This document shows positions 20,271 through 50,131 of a stretch of DNA of 64,000 nt, one piece after another (position 1 is the stretch's first letter; each line of letters starts with the position of its first letter). The notes beneath the pieces are model-generated. The model saw only the letters and a list, made by a program, of their open reading frames with translations, had not been told where the DNA came from and made no database searches. Source of the stretch: Silene latifolia (lineage: Eukaryota; Streptophyta; Magnoliopsida; Caryophyllales; Caryophyllaceae); NCBI RefSeq assembly GCF_048544455.1, contig NC_133536.1, positions 192,575,325 to 192,639,324 on the forward strand, given 5' to 3'. The position numbers and the translations under genes are program-made.

Positions 20271-22946
20271 TTTTTTTTTTTTTTGACAGCAATACATAGC
20301 ATAGCTTACAAAAGAGCCTTTTGGGCAAGATTATGAGCTATCCTATTCACTCCCCTAGGACAATAACTAAAAGAACAACAGTGGAAACGAGACGCAGTAG
20401 ACTTAAGATCCTGGATAATGCAGCTAATAGACGCAATCGCCTTCTCCGCTTCGGCAACCTGCATAACTAAAATAAGACAATCTGTAACAAGTCTAATATG
20501 GAGATAACCTTCGTCCAAGGCCCATTTTAGCGCCATGATAGCAGCATGTCCTTCGGCATGCAGGGCAGATGAAGCAAACGTGCGAGCATGAGCAGTAGTC
20601 CTTAATGTTCCATTACCATCCAACAAGCACCACCCCATGCCAGAACTTCTATCCTCTCTCCAAGCAGCATCACACTTGACAGTGCAAACATTCCCACAAG
20701 CAGGCCCACCTACAATCCAAAAAGGAAAGGAATTTCTAATCCTCTTTGCTAAAGCAAATTCAGGAGAGAAATCCACGAGAGGTGCTTGAAGAAGGCAAGC
20801 GCCCTTGCTACACACAACCTCATTCATACACTGAATATCAGCCAGAATAGTAGTGAGAACACTCATAGGCTAAGGGCAGCGATTCTGGAAGAGCATCTCA
20901 TTCCTGCAACACCAAATTCTCCAGAGGGTAGCAAGAAAGGGAAAAAGGAGGGAGTTAGGATCAGGCCCTTTTAGAAAGTAAGTAACCCAGTTTATGACCC
21001 AATCCCTAACATCAATATCCACCCCAATAGTGAGTCTTAGACCTAAAGGGCAGCCAAACCAGACAGCCTTTGCAAAGCTACAATCTCCGAAGAGATGAGA
21101 GATAGATTCCACACAGGGGGAAGAGCCTTCACAAAGGGAACACGTAGAGCGCCAATGCATATTTCGTTTAAGAAATTCAGAGCCTACGGGAAGGGCATTA
21201 GCCATAAATTTCCATAAAAACACCCTTAGTTTCATAGAAATAGACAATTTCCATAGCTTTGATTTGCAAAAAGCAACAATAGTTGCAGACATTCTAGAGC
21301 GATCAGTAGCCGAGTTAGAACCAATAGATAAGCCCTTAGCAGCAGCATAATATCCAGACTTGACAGAGAAATCGCCATGTTTGGACAATTTCCAGTTGAA
21401 TGAGTCATCAGAAGGTTGACAGGGAATGTAAGTTGCGAGGATTTTCTTTATAACTCCCTCACCTGGGTCGAAACCAAAAGAGGAGAAATCCCATCTCCTA
21501 TGATTATCATGAAGATCTCCAACCAGGAACGTAGCATTAGAAGGAGCATCAATAAAATCCCCACAGAGATCACGAAGACTGTAGCCCTCGATCCATCTAC
21601 TCGTCCAGACATTAAGACGAGAGGACGAGCCAATCGTCCAAGCAATATTATTGTAAATAAGATCAGAGCCCCAGATTAAGCTTTTTAGAGCCCATGACGA
21701 CGCTTGGGGAGCTTTCCATCGGTTCTGAAAAAGAGGATCATTTTGCATACCAAGCTTGGGACCAATAACTTTGCTAATAAGGCTTCCTGGAACACTTAAA
21801 ATTCTCCAAGCAGACTTGGCAAGAAGGGCTTGGTTAAAACTTCCAATATTGCGAAGACCAAGACCCCCTTCTCCCACCGGCCTACTAAGGAAGTCTTTAC
21901 TACACCAATGAATAGACTTATTAATTCTAGTTCCACTCCACCAAAAATGCACCATCAGAGACTGAAGCTTTGACGTTACACTTACCGGTATGCGAAATAC
22001 CGATAGATAGAAAAGAGATAGTGAAGAAAGAACAGAACGAATAAGGGTCAATTTACCAGCCGAAGAAAGAAGAATGTTATTCCAAGAGGATAGCCTGCGC
22101 TTGGTTTTTTCAACAAGAAATTTAAATAGGTCCCTTTTAGAAGACCCAATACTCGTTGGTAGGCCAAGATAGTTGCCAAGGTCATGCTTAGGTACAAATT
22201 TGTACTCAGCTAAGCACTTCTTGACCGTCATCGATGAGCAATTCGGGTTTGAAAAGAATAGAGGACTTATCATTATTAATGCCTTGCCCCGAGGCAACAC
22301 AATATTCATCGATAATGTTCATAAGAAAGTCCAAGTCCCCATAATCACCGCGAATAAAGAAGAGAGAATCATCCGCAAATAATAAATGGGATATCTCCGG
22401 TCCATTCTTGCAAATTTTGATACCCTTAATAAAGGTGTCATCCTGAGCGTATAGAATCATTTGAGAAAGAACTTCTGTGCAAAGCGCGAAAATATACGGA
22501 GATAAGGGATCACCTTGCCTAATCCCACAACGAGGTTCAAATTTTTCCATAGGTGCACCATTAATCAGAATATCATAAGTAACAGTTTCAATAGTACTCA
22601 TAATAAGGTGAACCATAGAGCCCGGCAAGTTTAAACTGGAGAGCACCCCTCTAATGAAGTTCCAGTTAAGTCTATCATAAGCTTTACTCATATCAGCCTT
22701 AACCGCCATCAAACCCTCCTTACCATAATTCCTATGATTGATAACATGAGGAGTTTCTTGGGCAATGACAATATTATCCGCAATACTTCTATTTGGGACG
22801 AAAGCACTTTGGAATGGACCAACTAGATCATCCATGATCCCTTTTAATCTATTCGCAATGCATTTTGTAACAACTTTCATAATAACATTGCATAGACTAA
22901 TCGGCCGAAAATCTCCAACTCTCTCCGGACAATATATGTGATCCAC
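20271..22946 (-). mobile_element. 5'-truncated LINE 2
   Basis: A T-run at about 20271-20284 on the plus strand is the poly(A) tail of a minus-strand LINE. The 5' end is cut at the start of RT (CPERVGDFRPISLCN). The flanks share only TTACTAT near both ends, so the target duplication is weak or decayed. Confidence 0.82.
20306..22946 (-). pseudogene. LINE 2 ORF2 remnant: RT, zf-RVT, RNase H
   Basis: RT motifs are DFRPISLCN, KADMSKAYDRLNW, IRQGDPLSPYIF and FADD (SHLLFADDSLFF). A frameshift falls between about 22206 and 22309, then the frame continues through zf-RVT (KLRVFLWKFMANALP, CSLCEG). An in-frame TAG at 20870-20872 precedes an RNase H domain with the expected acids (CDAAW, HAEGHA, TDC) and the C-terminal RIAHNLAQKAL. 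The RNase H part is well preserved. Confidence 0.88.
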
Positions 22947-23638
22947 TTACTATATTTCACCCGCCACCCAAAAGCCTACCCCACTACAAACCCACCCTGG
23001 TGCCAATGAATGGTAGTTGGTATTCACCATGGTGGTGGTGATGTGGTGTAATAGCCAACAAATGGTGGTTTGGTGATATGATGAGTGTTATTTTCCAAAT
23101 ACGGGAAATATCATCAATTGGCCATAAAGAAGCGAATCAAACTCAACAAACTCAAGTAAAAAGCATGAGCATTGTAGTCTACATTGAAAAAATCATGAGC
23201 ATAATCTGTAGTAGTTTGTACTCTGTACACTTGCAAAAATCAAAGTAGCACTACATTCTAGTCTTGGTTTCTTCACCTTTACTTTACCGATATGCAACAA
23301 AGCTCTATAGTCTGTACACTTGCAAAAATCATGAGCATAATAAACATTTAAACTACTTGATTCCTAATCTATCCTCGTATTGATTCACCCTTACTTTTAG
23401 GGCAGTAGTTATTGCGTAAGACCGTCTTACACTCATTACGTAAAAAAAAAATAACTCATTTATTAGCAATAAATGAACAACGTTTTTACAAAAGTGGACT
23501 GTCTCACGGTTTGAGACCATCTTATACTATAATTTCTGCTTCTAGGGATATGAAACAATATACACAGTTAAGAGATCATCAACACAAACATCTATCATCA
23601 AATTTGTGATTCGGATGCATCTGTCAGAATAATCAGCT
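22947..23638. other. Intergenic stretch and 3' UTR side of TEBICHI
   Basis: Contains GGTGGTG-type simple sequence (22985-23070), two near repeats of CACTTGCAAAAATCA (near 23230 and 23308) and a small inverted-repeat element at 23405-23535. TTTATT near 23459 reads AATAAA on the minus strand and may be the TEBICHI poly(A) signal. No gene seen. Confidence 0.5.
23405..23535. repeat. Small MITE-like inverted repeat
   Basis: GCGTAAGACCGTCTTAC at the left and GTCTCACGGTTTGAGACC at the right give self-complementary ends around an AT-rich centre. Similar GAGACCGTCTC cores occur near 43420 and 43510. Confidence 0.45.
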
Positions 23639-39745
<16,107 letters not shown>

Positions 39746-40007
39746 GGAATTGACGGGGAATGTAGGGTTTAATCGGAACCCTAATTGGGAAAATTATTGC
39801 CGGGAAAAGGAGTGAGATACAGTGATGAGGAGAAGTGATTGAAGATGTTCAAAGTTTAAAATGGGGAAAAGACCGCCATGTGTTTTACCAACACTAAGGT
39901 GTCTTCTTTTGAGTTCATAAAACCCAATGTGGACTTCGGATCGGAATCTCCCTACAAGTAGAATAAAATTTCTCATTAGTTTTTCCTTCAAAAGGAATTT
40001 AGCTAAA
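39746..40007 (-). promoter_or_regulatory. TEBICHI 5' UTR and promoter side
   Basis: AGGGTTT/ACCCTAA-type motifs near 39765-39785 (complement AAACCCTA, a telo-box-like element often found in promoters of plant cell-cycle and translation genes) precede the ATG. No clear TATA box is seen. The promoter interval is short because a Helitron-like end lies at 40008. Confidence 0.45.
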
Positions 40008-40035
40008 CTAGTTTTTGAATCCGTGCAATGCACGG
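40008..40035 (-). mobile_element. Helitron-like 3' terminus, minus strand
   Basis: Read on the minus strand, a perfect hairpin CCGTGCATTGCACGG (7-bp stem) is followed after nine bases by CTAG and then a host T. This is the classic Helitron 3' end (hairpin, CTRR, insertion before T). The 5' TC end was not located. Confidence 0.65.
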
Positions 40036-43000
40036 GTGACAACGGAAAGAATTATTATTAAAATTAAAGACTTATTTATTTATTTTTGTTTAGTAAATAA
40101 CTAAATATTAGAAAATTTTACTTGACTTACCCATATACACTTTTGATAACTTTATGTTGCTTAATTTTATTCGAAGTACTCTGGGTTTTTTTTCTCGACT
40201 TTTTAAATTATGAGAAGTGAAATCTAAAAAATTGATATAAAATTATTGCTGATTTCGTAAACATGTTTATTTACGCAACATATATTTAGTTCTACTCGTT
40301 TTTGTACTTTTTATTTTTTATCATATTATCCCTCTTGTTTATTCTCCTCCTAATTGTCTACCTTCTCTCTCGTTTTCTCTCTCACCCACCATCGCCTGGA
40401 AGCAGCTTTCGCCATCACCCCATCACTAACCGACTACCTCGAGATCCACCAGCAGAACCTCCACCACGACCACAGTGATGACCACATACACCCAACACAT
40501 TAGACCACGACGTCCCTCTTAACCCCCATCTCAAGAGGCCACTACAACTAACCACCTTCCTTGCAATTCATATCATACGTCCTCGAACTACCCTACCTCA
40601 TATTGCGTCCTCCACCTCATCTCTTATGTCCCGTACCTCCAGCATAATCACCATCCTGACCCCACCCCATGTGTGACCCCTAGCCCTTCTCATAATAATC
40701 TTATGTGACTCCCCCCTCCCCCCCCCCCCCCCATCATTACCCACCCATCGCGGCCCCTAACCCTTCTCATAATAATTTTCAATTTTAAATATGCCAATTT
40801 TTCATGCTTATGATACTTTACACTCATATGAACTATAGGTTTCAGCTCTAATATAATATATACTATGATATATGATCAATGAAATTAAATGTTCTAAACA
40901 AATTTCGTAACTGTTATTAAAATGTTAATGTTCATATATTAGGTGTGAAATAATGATATGCTTAAATATACAGAGTAACGATCTAAATTAAATTGACCAA
41001 ACTTAAATGTAATTAGCCTAAACTCTTTAGTCTGATCTTTATCTGCTAAAAATATTCATTCTTAGGTTTTAAATAATTATTTTGTTAGTCAATTTATAAC
41101 CCTTTTCTAATTAGTATTTCCTTTACCAGTCGTAAACCTTTTTGTTTTTTTTTCTCCATTTACGTACCTCAAATCTATTTTCATTATTTATATTTTGGCA
41201 CTAATAAACAAATCTATTTCCATTTACGTACCTCAAATCTATTTTCCACTTACGTACCTCAAATCTATCTTCTATTATAAGTAAGATTATTCACAAATAG
41301 GATTATACACCCAGTTGTATATATAAGCATTGTACAACCAAGGTATAAGAATCCGAGTTTATATATATTTTTTTCTAAGCTAATTCAAAGTTCATATTTT
41401 TAATGCGTAATGGAAGAATTCAGATACTTTCTAATTAAGCTCATATTCTTTAACATAAAGTCCGGATACTTTATTACAAATCTCAGCTTCTACACCATAC
41501 AACTGGTTGTATAGTCCAAGAATTGAAGATTATTAATCTGATCTTAAGTTTCTATAATTTCAATTATCACATTATTAAATGGCCTAATCATCTTGTAATT
41601 TAATTTCCTCCTAAAATAACGCAAAGAGTATATTATTTATGGTGAAAATTCAAAGATTTAATAAATCACACATTTAAAATAGCATATTCTGCAAATATTA
41701 GTCGGAATCTTTTAGGAAATAATGCGATTTATATAATTATGGCAATCAGTTTAAAATCCCGTAATTTAAGTGAGATCTTTTTTTTTAAACTCACCAGAGG
41801 ATTCTAACCTTAATTAATTAGTCGAATTTAAAACTTAATTGATATATTAGTCATTATACGGAATGTTTTAGGAAATAATGTGAAATTATGTAATTATGGC
41901 AATCAGTTTTAAATCCCGTAATTTAAGCGAGATCTTTTATTTTTTAAACTGACCGGAGGATTCTAACCTTAATTAGTTGAATTTAATACTTAATTAGTCA
42001 AATTTAAGTCAATCAATCAAAATGTTATATTCTTTAAAAGATATTCTAAAATTATTCTAATATCCCAACTGACAAATATCCTTCCCAATTAATTTGTTTT
42101 TCTTTTTATTTTTAAGAATTAATTAGTCAAATTTCATGTCTTGTATACAGCAAAATAACTCTAAAAGATCATTCAAAATCACTAAAAAGAGAAGAGTCTT
42201 CAACTGATGTCAAATAGTGTGCGTTGGTATAGCTATCTTTGCTTTTGATTAGATAAGGGAAATGCTTGATTAAGTTAGGTTATGTAAAATTTCGTTTTAT
42301 AAATTTTGATCATATATACGGATTATTATAAATACAGATTTCTATTGTATTAACGATGAGAAATGTAAAGTTTGACATATAAAACGTAATAAACTTATAA
42401 AGAGAATCAATTTTACCGATAATTTAGGGTACATTTATTAAAAGTTGGAATTAATTTTCTCTATAATTTTTTAAGATTAGAAATTATGATATTTATAATA
42501 GTTCCAAAATCTCTATGAGAATACGTCGTTGATGCAGGGAGAACAAAAATGGAAATTATATTAGAGATATTTATAGGCTTGTATGTCATTTAATTGATTC
42601 AAATAATTTTTTTTGAACAATTGATTCAAATTTTTTAAAGTGCATGTTTTTTAATTTTGGAAAGTGAATATATAATGACATCAGATTAGGTAGCACAATA
42701 ATTTTAGGGTGGTGCTCATTCATGGACGCAAATTACTCTTTCAAGTACAACTTTGACTCTTTTGCCCTTCTCATTTTCACCTCTCAGTCTCATTTACACT
42801 CTCTCTACCCATCTGCCACCGCTGGCTGATTCCCTCAACCAGTACCGCACACAACGTAAGCACTAGCCCTACCATTATCAGTCGTTCAACCACTGTTGCC
42901 TCACGTCGACCGTCGATCGTGCAACCACCCGCCACCCATCACCGTCCCACTCCACTGCAATTCCAGAACCCCCATAAACCACCCGCCACCCGTACAAGTA

Positions 43001-45003
43001 TGGCGCACAATACCGCACAAATTATACCTGCTAATCTACTATATTGGACGAGCATCTAAGTAATGTATGATGAGTTGTCTTATTAGTTGATTCAATTATT
43101 ACTTTAGTCTTTGATGATTGGTACATAATGATTAACGCAACTAGTGAACCCTAATTTTCCCAAATCCTAATTCAATTAACTTCTATTTAACTTGAAACAA
43201 CGAAAATTAATGGTTAATTATTGAAGTTAGAACAATTATTTGATCAATTGGAGAATTTAGATTCATAATTTAATAATTTTATGAAGATTTAATTAATTTT
43301 GAGAGGAAGAGGAATTTGCTGTTTGGTTTTTAGAAGAAGGATAAGGTAAGTCAATATTATGGCAAAAAGTACATGAAAGAGTAAAATTCGTACATGAATG
43401 AGCAACCACGTAATTTTATTGTGAGACCGTCTCTTATTGTGATTGTACCTGTTATATTAATTTTCATACAATATTTACTTTGAATTGTATATGGTAGCAC
43501 AATAATTTTATTGTGAGACCGTCTCTTAATTGGCTTACTATATAATATACGACTGTCTAGAAAATTCACTACTATTACAAAAATGATGATATTCATTCAA
43601 GCGTACCCATGACATATATAATATACTACTCCGTAATCTTTAGTTGATAAATGAATACCTTTATAAGAAGCCACTGAATAGCAATGTAGCATTTTGTAGT
43701 TACTTTTTTAATGACATAATATACAAAAAACTTGTATTCTACTCGGTAATATATAGCATAGTATATAGTAAATTACCTCTTCGTCTATTAATAAACGTAA
43801 AACTTGTATTCTACTTGAATTGTATTTTTTTGTTAATGACTGCATATTTCTGCTTAAAGAATAAAGAGACCAGGAGATTCACACTTGCGGACTACTTTTC
43901 TCCAAACATTAATATATATATCGAGCGTCGACATTAGTGTCTTCGATCTTGGCGATGAAGACATACCGAGATATGGTAGAATATACTAATAGTGAAGGTG
44001 AAACCTCTGGTGTGAATTATACTTTTTGTGAATGATGATATACTGGTGTGAATATTATCTAGTGCTAAAATTCAGAAGTTTCTATAATTCTCATTTGAAC
44101 GAATAAAATATTTAATACGGAGTAGAATATTAAATCTCAATTTTTTTATGAAATATAAAAGGATAATGCTATTGAATAATTAGACGTGATACTTTTGCCA
44201 TGGGATTTAAGTTTTAAAAAGTGATACGTGATATATTATTGATTATATGATAATGTGCTGATGATAAGTTCCTCCTATAATAATGCTAACTTCTCCTATA
44301 ATGATAACACAATCTCGTTTTATGGCAATATTATATCTTAGTTATTATGGGAATATGTTGAAGACCAATCACAGAGAATTTTCCTCATTTAATGTTGTTA
44401 TTATAACTTCCTCTTATAATCACGGTATAATCATGTTAATTCTTTTTTAAATTTCTACGTATTATGGGAAAGAATCAATAATTGATATTTAATTTACGTT
44501 TAAAAAAATATGAAAATGAAAATATAATATATTTTGTGGGAATGACACATGGCAATTGGAGAGGGAATGACACGTGGCAAATGAAGGGGTCACTGGTTAC
44601 AGTTTTAATATAATATATGATAAGGAAAGAAGACTATATTTTTAATAAATGATTATCCTTTAATTAAGATATAATTTTTAACCATTATTATCGCTTTTGA
44701 ACTAAATTATAATCTTTTAATTAAAATAAAATAAAACTGGTATAAATTTAAAAATTCGTATATGTAAACTCGATAAATTGATATTAATTTCGTATAAAAA
44801 CAACTCACCACAAACGTAATTTGTATACAAAAATTATGAACTGACATTAATAATTTTGTGACAAAAAAAATATTTAAATTTATTTAAGAAAATTTACAAA
44901 TTGACATCGTTAGTTTTGTGGTATAATTTTTTATTATAACACATTTTATGACTTTACTCAATTTTTTTCATTAGTTTTCCATTTTAATTTTTTATCCTCA
45001 TAT
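40036..45003. other. AT-rich gene-free region, probably Helitron-derived
   Basis: No convincing coding sequence on either strand. It holds C-rich tracts (40380-40760, including a poly-C run near 40710-40731; and 42780-43000), a tandem duplication (41696-41995), three close copies of TTACGTACCTCAAATCTAT (near 41161, 41225 and 41250), and two copies of ATTGTGAGACCGTCTCTTA (near 43420 and 43512). Confidence 0.6.
41696..41995. repeat. Imperfect tandem duplication, about 145-150 bp unit
   Basis: Unit A (41696-41840) and unit B (41845-41995) both run from TATTAGTC through AATTATGGCAATCAGTTT and ATCCCGTAATTTAAG to GGATTCTAACCTTAATTA and CTTAATT, with scattered differences. Non-coding. Confidence 0.8.
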
Positions 45004-45018
45004 TAAAATATGAAAAAA

Positions 45019-45924
45019 AATATTGCTTGGGACACTGTGTGCAGGCCTAAAGCAGAGGGTGGTTTAGGGATTAAAAACTTGGAAATGATGAATAAGGCTC
45101 TGATAGGTAAGCTGGTCAATTGGATTCTGAGGATAAAGACACTATATGGGTCAAATGGGTGAAACACAACCATCCGAAAGGGCGGGGTGGTGGCGATGCT
45201 CACTGGTACTAACACAAGGTGGGTGTGGAGGAGAGTTTGTAGGGTAAAGCAGGATCTGGCTGCTGCCTACACAAATGGGACATGGGGTATACAGGGGGTA
45301 GGTTTCTCTACTGCCAATTGTTATCAATGGCTCATGGGGGCTCGTCCTAAGGTTAGCTGGGATGGGGTGATATGGAATGAATGGGTGGTCCCAAAGCATC
45401 AATTCATGGGGTGGCTTCTTGCTCATGGAGCTTTCAAAACCAAAGATAAGTTGATCAGATATGGGGTGGACATTGATGATAGTCTGCCGGTTATGTGGAC
45501 GGCATCGAAGACTTGGAACACCTCTTCTTTGGGTGTGATTACGAGCTTCAGGATAGTCCAACATCTGCAATGGCCGGCCTAAATCTACCTGTTGGCAATG
45601 TTCTGGACTGGTGTATTCAGACTACTGGCACTAAGATGCAGAGAGGAGTGCAGGCAGGACTGACCTTGGGAGCTATATATCATGTGTGGCATCATAGAAA
45701 TAAGTGCAGGATTGATGGTGTTCTTCTAAAGCCACAGAAGGTTGCTACAAACATTGTTGATGACATGAAGCTGAGAGCTCAAGGTAGAGACATAAACAAA
45801 CTTACTTTCTTAGAACTTGAATGGCTTAAGGGAGTTGGAATTATGTAATTGGCATTAGTTGATATGTACCCCATGAACTTTATTTTTTGATATATATATA
45901 CATCTCACATTTCACCAAAAAAAA
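45019..45924 (+). mobile_element. 5'-truncated LINE 3 with 15-bp target duplication
   Basis: Flanked by TAAAATATGAAAAAA at 45004-45018 and 45925-45939, with an A-run just before the right copy. Coding remnants are in shifted frames: WDTVCRPKAEGGLGIKN (end of RT), then VPKHQFMGWLLAHGAFKTKD and LEHLFFGCDYE (zf-RVT region). At least two frameshifts (near 45135 and 45520) make it a pseudogene. Confidence 0.9.
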
Positions 45925-46008
45925 TAAAATATGAAAAAATAATAATATATATGTCAATTTTAAATCTATCAATAATACATTTTTATAAGCTAAAAGATCT
46001 ATAAATAC

Positions 46009-46035
46009 CGCGCACATGCGTGAGATCCACACTAG
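46009..46035 (+). mobile_element. Helitron-like 3' terminus, plus strand
   Basis: CGCACATGCG can form a short hairpin, followed by TGAGATCCACA, CTAG and T. It resembles the complement of the 40008 terminus, so 40008-46035 is bounded by two opposed Helitron-like ends. The match is weaker than the first. Confidence 0.5.
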
Positions 46036-49000
46036 TTGGTTCACAAACTATTAAACTCGGATATTCCATATTTTTTTTTATTAGGTAAGAAAACTAGGTT
46101 GATCCTCTAGGGTAGAACCAACATATCTCATTCTTTCGAATGAGAGAGGTAAGTTGTAGCCACCGGCTATCAAATCACCTTGAAAGAGTTGGACATGAAT
46201 GTCCAATAGAAGCCATGAAGCCAACAACTTTGTTGGCTTCACGAAAGCAATGTTTAATTATCACTTCATCGAAAAAATGAAGGTCTAATTTCACATCCTT
46301 GATAATACTAGAAATTTCCCAAGTAATTTGTCAAGTACCTCGAATCGAGTTAATAACACATAAATTATCACCCTCCACAATTAACTTTGAGATTCCTAAG
46401 TATTTAGCTGCTAAAATACCTTCTTTTAAAGCGAGAGCTTCCGCAATAAGGATACTATTGGATCCGCACTTTTTTGCTCCCAACAAAACGATTTTACCAT
46501 TGTGATCTCTTATAGAGTATCCTAAAGCAGCTTTATTACCTTTTATTCTCGATCCATCAAAATTTAGCTTTAGGAAACCGTTTCTAAGTTTTTCCCACCA
46601 AATGTCTTCCTTACTAGAGATGTTTCTAGCTGACTCTTCTATCTCGGGATTGTTGAGATCCTTAAATCTAGTCACATTTCAGGTCTTAGTGTTATTATTA
46701 CATAAAGTAATAAGTTTGATGATACTTAAATTAACATTATTAAAGATAATATCATTTCTATGAAACCATGCATTCCACCAAATAAAAATAATCTTAATGA
46801 AATCATCTTTTGGAATTAAATCTTTGAGATAATTAAGTTTTGTTAGAAAACTTTGACTTGTAATATTATCATATTTTGACAAAAATTCGCTGAAACTAAT
46901 AATGTTCAGGTCTTGGATGACAGACCCAATCAAGGGACATTCGTAAAAGAAATGATCTTTGTTTTCAATAGGATTGTTGTACAGAACACAATGAGTTGGG
47001 ACATCAATATGACTCTTGAGAAGTCTACTTTTCGTTGGAAGGCCGTCAACACAGGCTTTTCAAAGAAAAAATTTCAATTTTGGAGGAATATTCAATTTCC
47101 AAATCCAGTAAAATTCACATTTGTCAAGATCTTTATCGAACAAACCTTGCGTTAACCAAGTTGCTGTTTTGGTAGAGAAATTTCCATCTACGGACAACCC
47201 CCAAATGAGGGTATCTGAAATATCATTATGTGGCAGTGGAATGTTAGTAATCTGATTAACAATATCGTTATTCACTAAACTGGATAATTTACAAACATCT
47301 CATTGTTTGTCTGAGGTTATGAAATCTTTAACCAAAATATTGGGATCACGGTTACTATTATCATCAACCATACTGCTTGTAAGTGGGTGTGAAAAAATCC
47401 AATTATCAGACCAAAACTTAATATTGCTACCATTTCCTACATGCCATCTTAGTCATTTTCTAAAGAGATTTTGAAAACTAATAAGCTTACGCAATTGCCA
47501 AGAAGATACTGAGTTTGGCTTATGATCTAAAAGCGAACAATTTCTCAAGTATTTTTTAGTTATCACTTTGACCCATATATTTTCCTTATCCATAAGAATC
47601 TTCCATAAGAGTTTCATTTGGAGAGCTTTGTTAGCTGCTTCAGATGTTTTTATTCCTAGTCCACCCAAAGATTTTGGTAAACAAACTTTTTGCCAACCAA
47701 ACAAATTAGGGGATCGTTGAGAGAGATTATTGTTCCAGGGAAAATCTCTATTAATCTTATCCAATCTTTTATGGATTGACGAGGGAAGAAGGAAGCTTTG
47801 CATTTGAAAAGTTCCTTTTGAGGCTAAATTTGCATTGATCAGAACTAGTCTACCTGCTTGTGATAAAGAATTCGCTTTCTATTTTGATAATTGATTGTGA
47901 GAAGAATGAATAATACTGTCGTTTTAGTAACTCTACTATCAATGATAGGACATCCTAAGTACTTACCTAGGTGAGCTTCCTCGTTCATACGGAGGGCGCC
48001 TCTAAAGGATTCTCGAAGAGGCCGGTCAATATTTCTAGTGCATTGAAAGGTGGATTTGTCAAAATTGATAAATTGTCCAGATATCGTGCAGAATTTATCT
48101 AAAATAGACTTAATGGTTCTACAACTCTGATTAGAGGCTTTAATGAAAATGATAGTATCATCCGCAAAAGTGAGAAAAGGGATTTTCTTCACCCCAGATT
48201 CAATTCTAATACCAATATCACTAGAACTAAGATCACTATTTTTTTGTAGAGATCTTGCTAGAATCTCGGCGCACATAATAAATATATACGGCGAGAGTGG
48301 GTCTCCCTGTCTAATGCCTCGAGTGGGTGTAAAAATGTCACCCGGTGTTCCATTCACTAACATCGAGAACGAGACAGTTTTTATACATTCCATAATCCAT
48401 GAAATCCAAATATCATTGAAACCCATTTGTTTAAAAGTTTCCTCAATAAAGTTCCATTCTAGTCGGTCATATGCTTTCTCCATATCAAGTTTAATAGCAA
48501 TCCAGCAACCTTTACCTTTTTTACGCATAAAAGAGTTGAAAATCTCGTGGGCAAGAAGGATATTATTTTGAATAAAACGATTAGTGTAAAAGCACCCTGA
48601 AAAGGGTGAATAATCTTATGCAAGACACTACGAAGACGAGTGGCCATAATTTTCGAAATATTTTTATAGATTGTTGAGCAAAGACTAATAGGGCGAAAAT
48701 GGTTTAATGTTTGAGGATTATCAATTTTAGGAATTAATGCTATGGAAGTATGATTTATTTCTTTTAATAATTTACCCGAATGGAAAAAAGTTAGAACTGC
48801 TTTAGTTACAGAATTTCCTACAATATTCCAATATTTTTGAAAGAACTCTATAGGAAAACCATCAAGACCTGGACATTTATTTGAGGCTAAATTAATACAG
48901 TTTGTTTAACCTCTTCCATACTAACATTACTTGTAAGAAATTCGTTATCTTCGTCTGTAATTAGTCCACTAATCGACTTAAAGTCCTCATTTTTGTCGAA

Positions 49001-50131
49001 GAGGCAAAGATGATTTTTTGTGAACCTAATTTTAAATTCGTCAGATATTTCTTGTTTAATGAGTTCTCGATCAGTAATACAAGCACCGTTCCTATTTATG
49101 AACTGCTTAATTCCATTCCTACTACGTCTAATAGTGGCGTGGTTTTGAAAATACTTGGTATTATTATCTCCAAACTTAGCTTTATCTATACGAGTTTTAT
49201 TTTGCCAATAAATGCGTTTATAGTCAAGTAGGGCATCTCGTTTTTTCAGCCATTTCAACTGCGCTACTTCTAAAACCGTAATATGGGATGAACCAAGTTG
49301 GTTTTGAATATTCTCTAACTTTTTTTCAGCAATTGAAAGTTGTCTATAAATATTTTTAAAGGTAGATTGATTCCATTTCTTTGCCTTTTGCTTAAGTAAT
49401 TTGCATTTTTGAGAGAGACAGAACATATAAGATCCACGAAATTGGTACTGCCAACTACTTTTAACCATCTTAGTGAAGTCATTTCGAAGAGTCCACATGA
49501 GTTCAAAACGAAAAGGAGGTGCTTTTTTATGAGCTTGCTCATGAAATTTCACGGAGATCGTGTAACACCTCATACTCCAAGTGCCTTACCAGGACCACTT
49601 AAGGCATGAGAATGCTACCATCTCGGTTACCAAGGCAATGTATATCAAATAGACAATAAAGAAACATACTTTATTAAAAAAAAATTAGGTGATACAAGTC
49701 CATAACCAAAACTGATAAAGTGAATACAATTGTTTCCCAAAAATGCTAATCCAAATAATGTAAAAGAATGTTTAAGACACAACGGAAGACTTCTAGACAT
49801 CTCGTGGCAACTCAACCCAGCTCTCCCATGCGCATCATCTCATACCTGCTCAATAACTGCTCACCATCCCCAAATGGATCACCATAGTTTTCAAAACATT
49901 TAAACCGGGGTCAGTTACTGTTTACATAAAACAAAACAACAAAAGCAATACAACGATCATCCAATCTCCATCATAACTCCACACACCTGACTACACACTG
50001 AAGTGTGTAGTCCTGCCAGAATACCCATCGCAACAAGTATTCCACACCGCTAGTGGGGGACCGCAGCCGTTCCCACCTAAGCCCCGCTCATCTCATCCGA
50101 GCGATAACCCATGTTCCTAAATGTGCACATC

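Noticed and set aside
20285..22960. Target duplication for LINE 2
   Set aside because: Only TTACTAT is shared near both ends and it is not directly adjacent to a confirmed 5' border; too short to claim.
43644..43937. 97-codon frame in the AT-rich region
   Set aside because: Composition is AT-biased with no motif or promoter context; probably chance.
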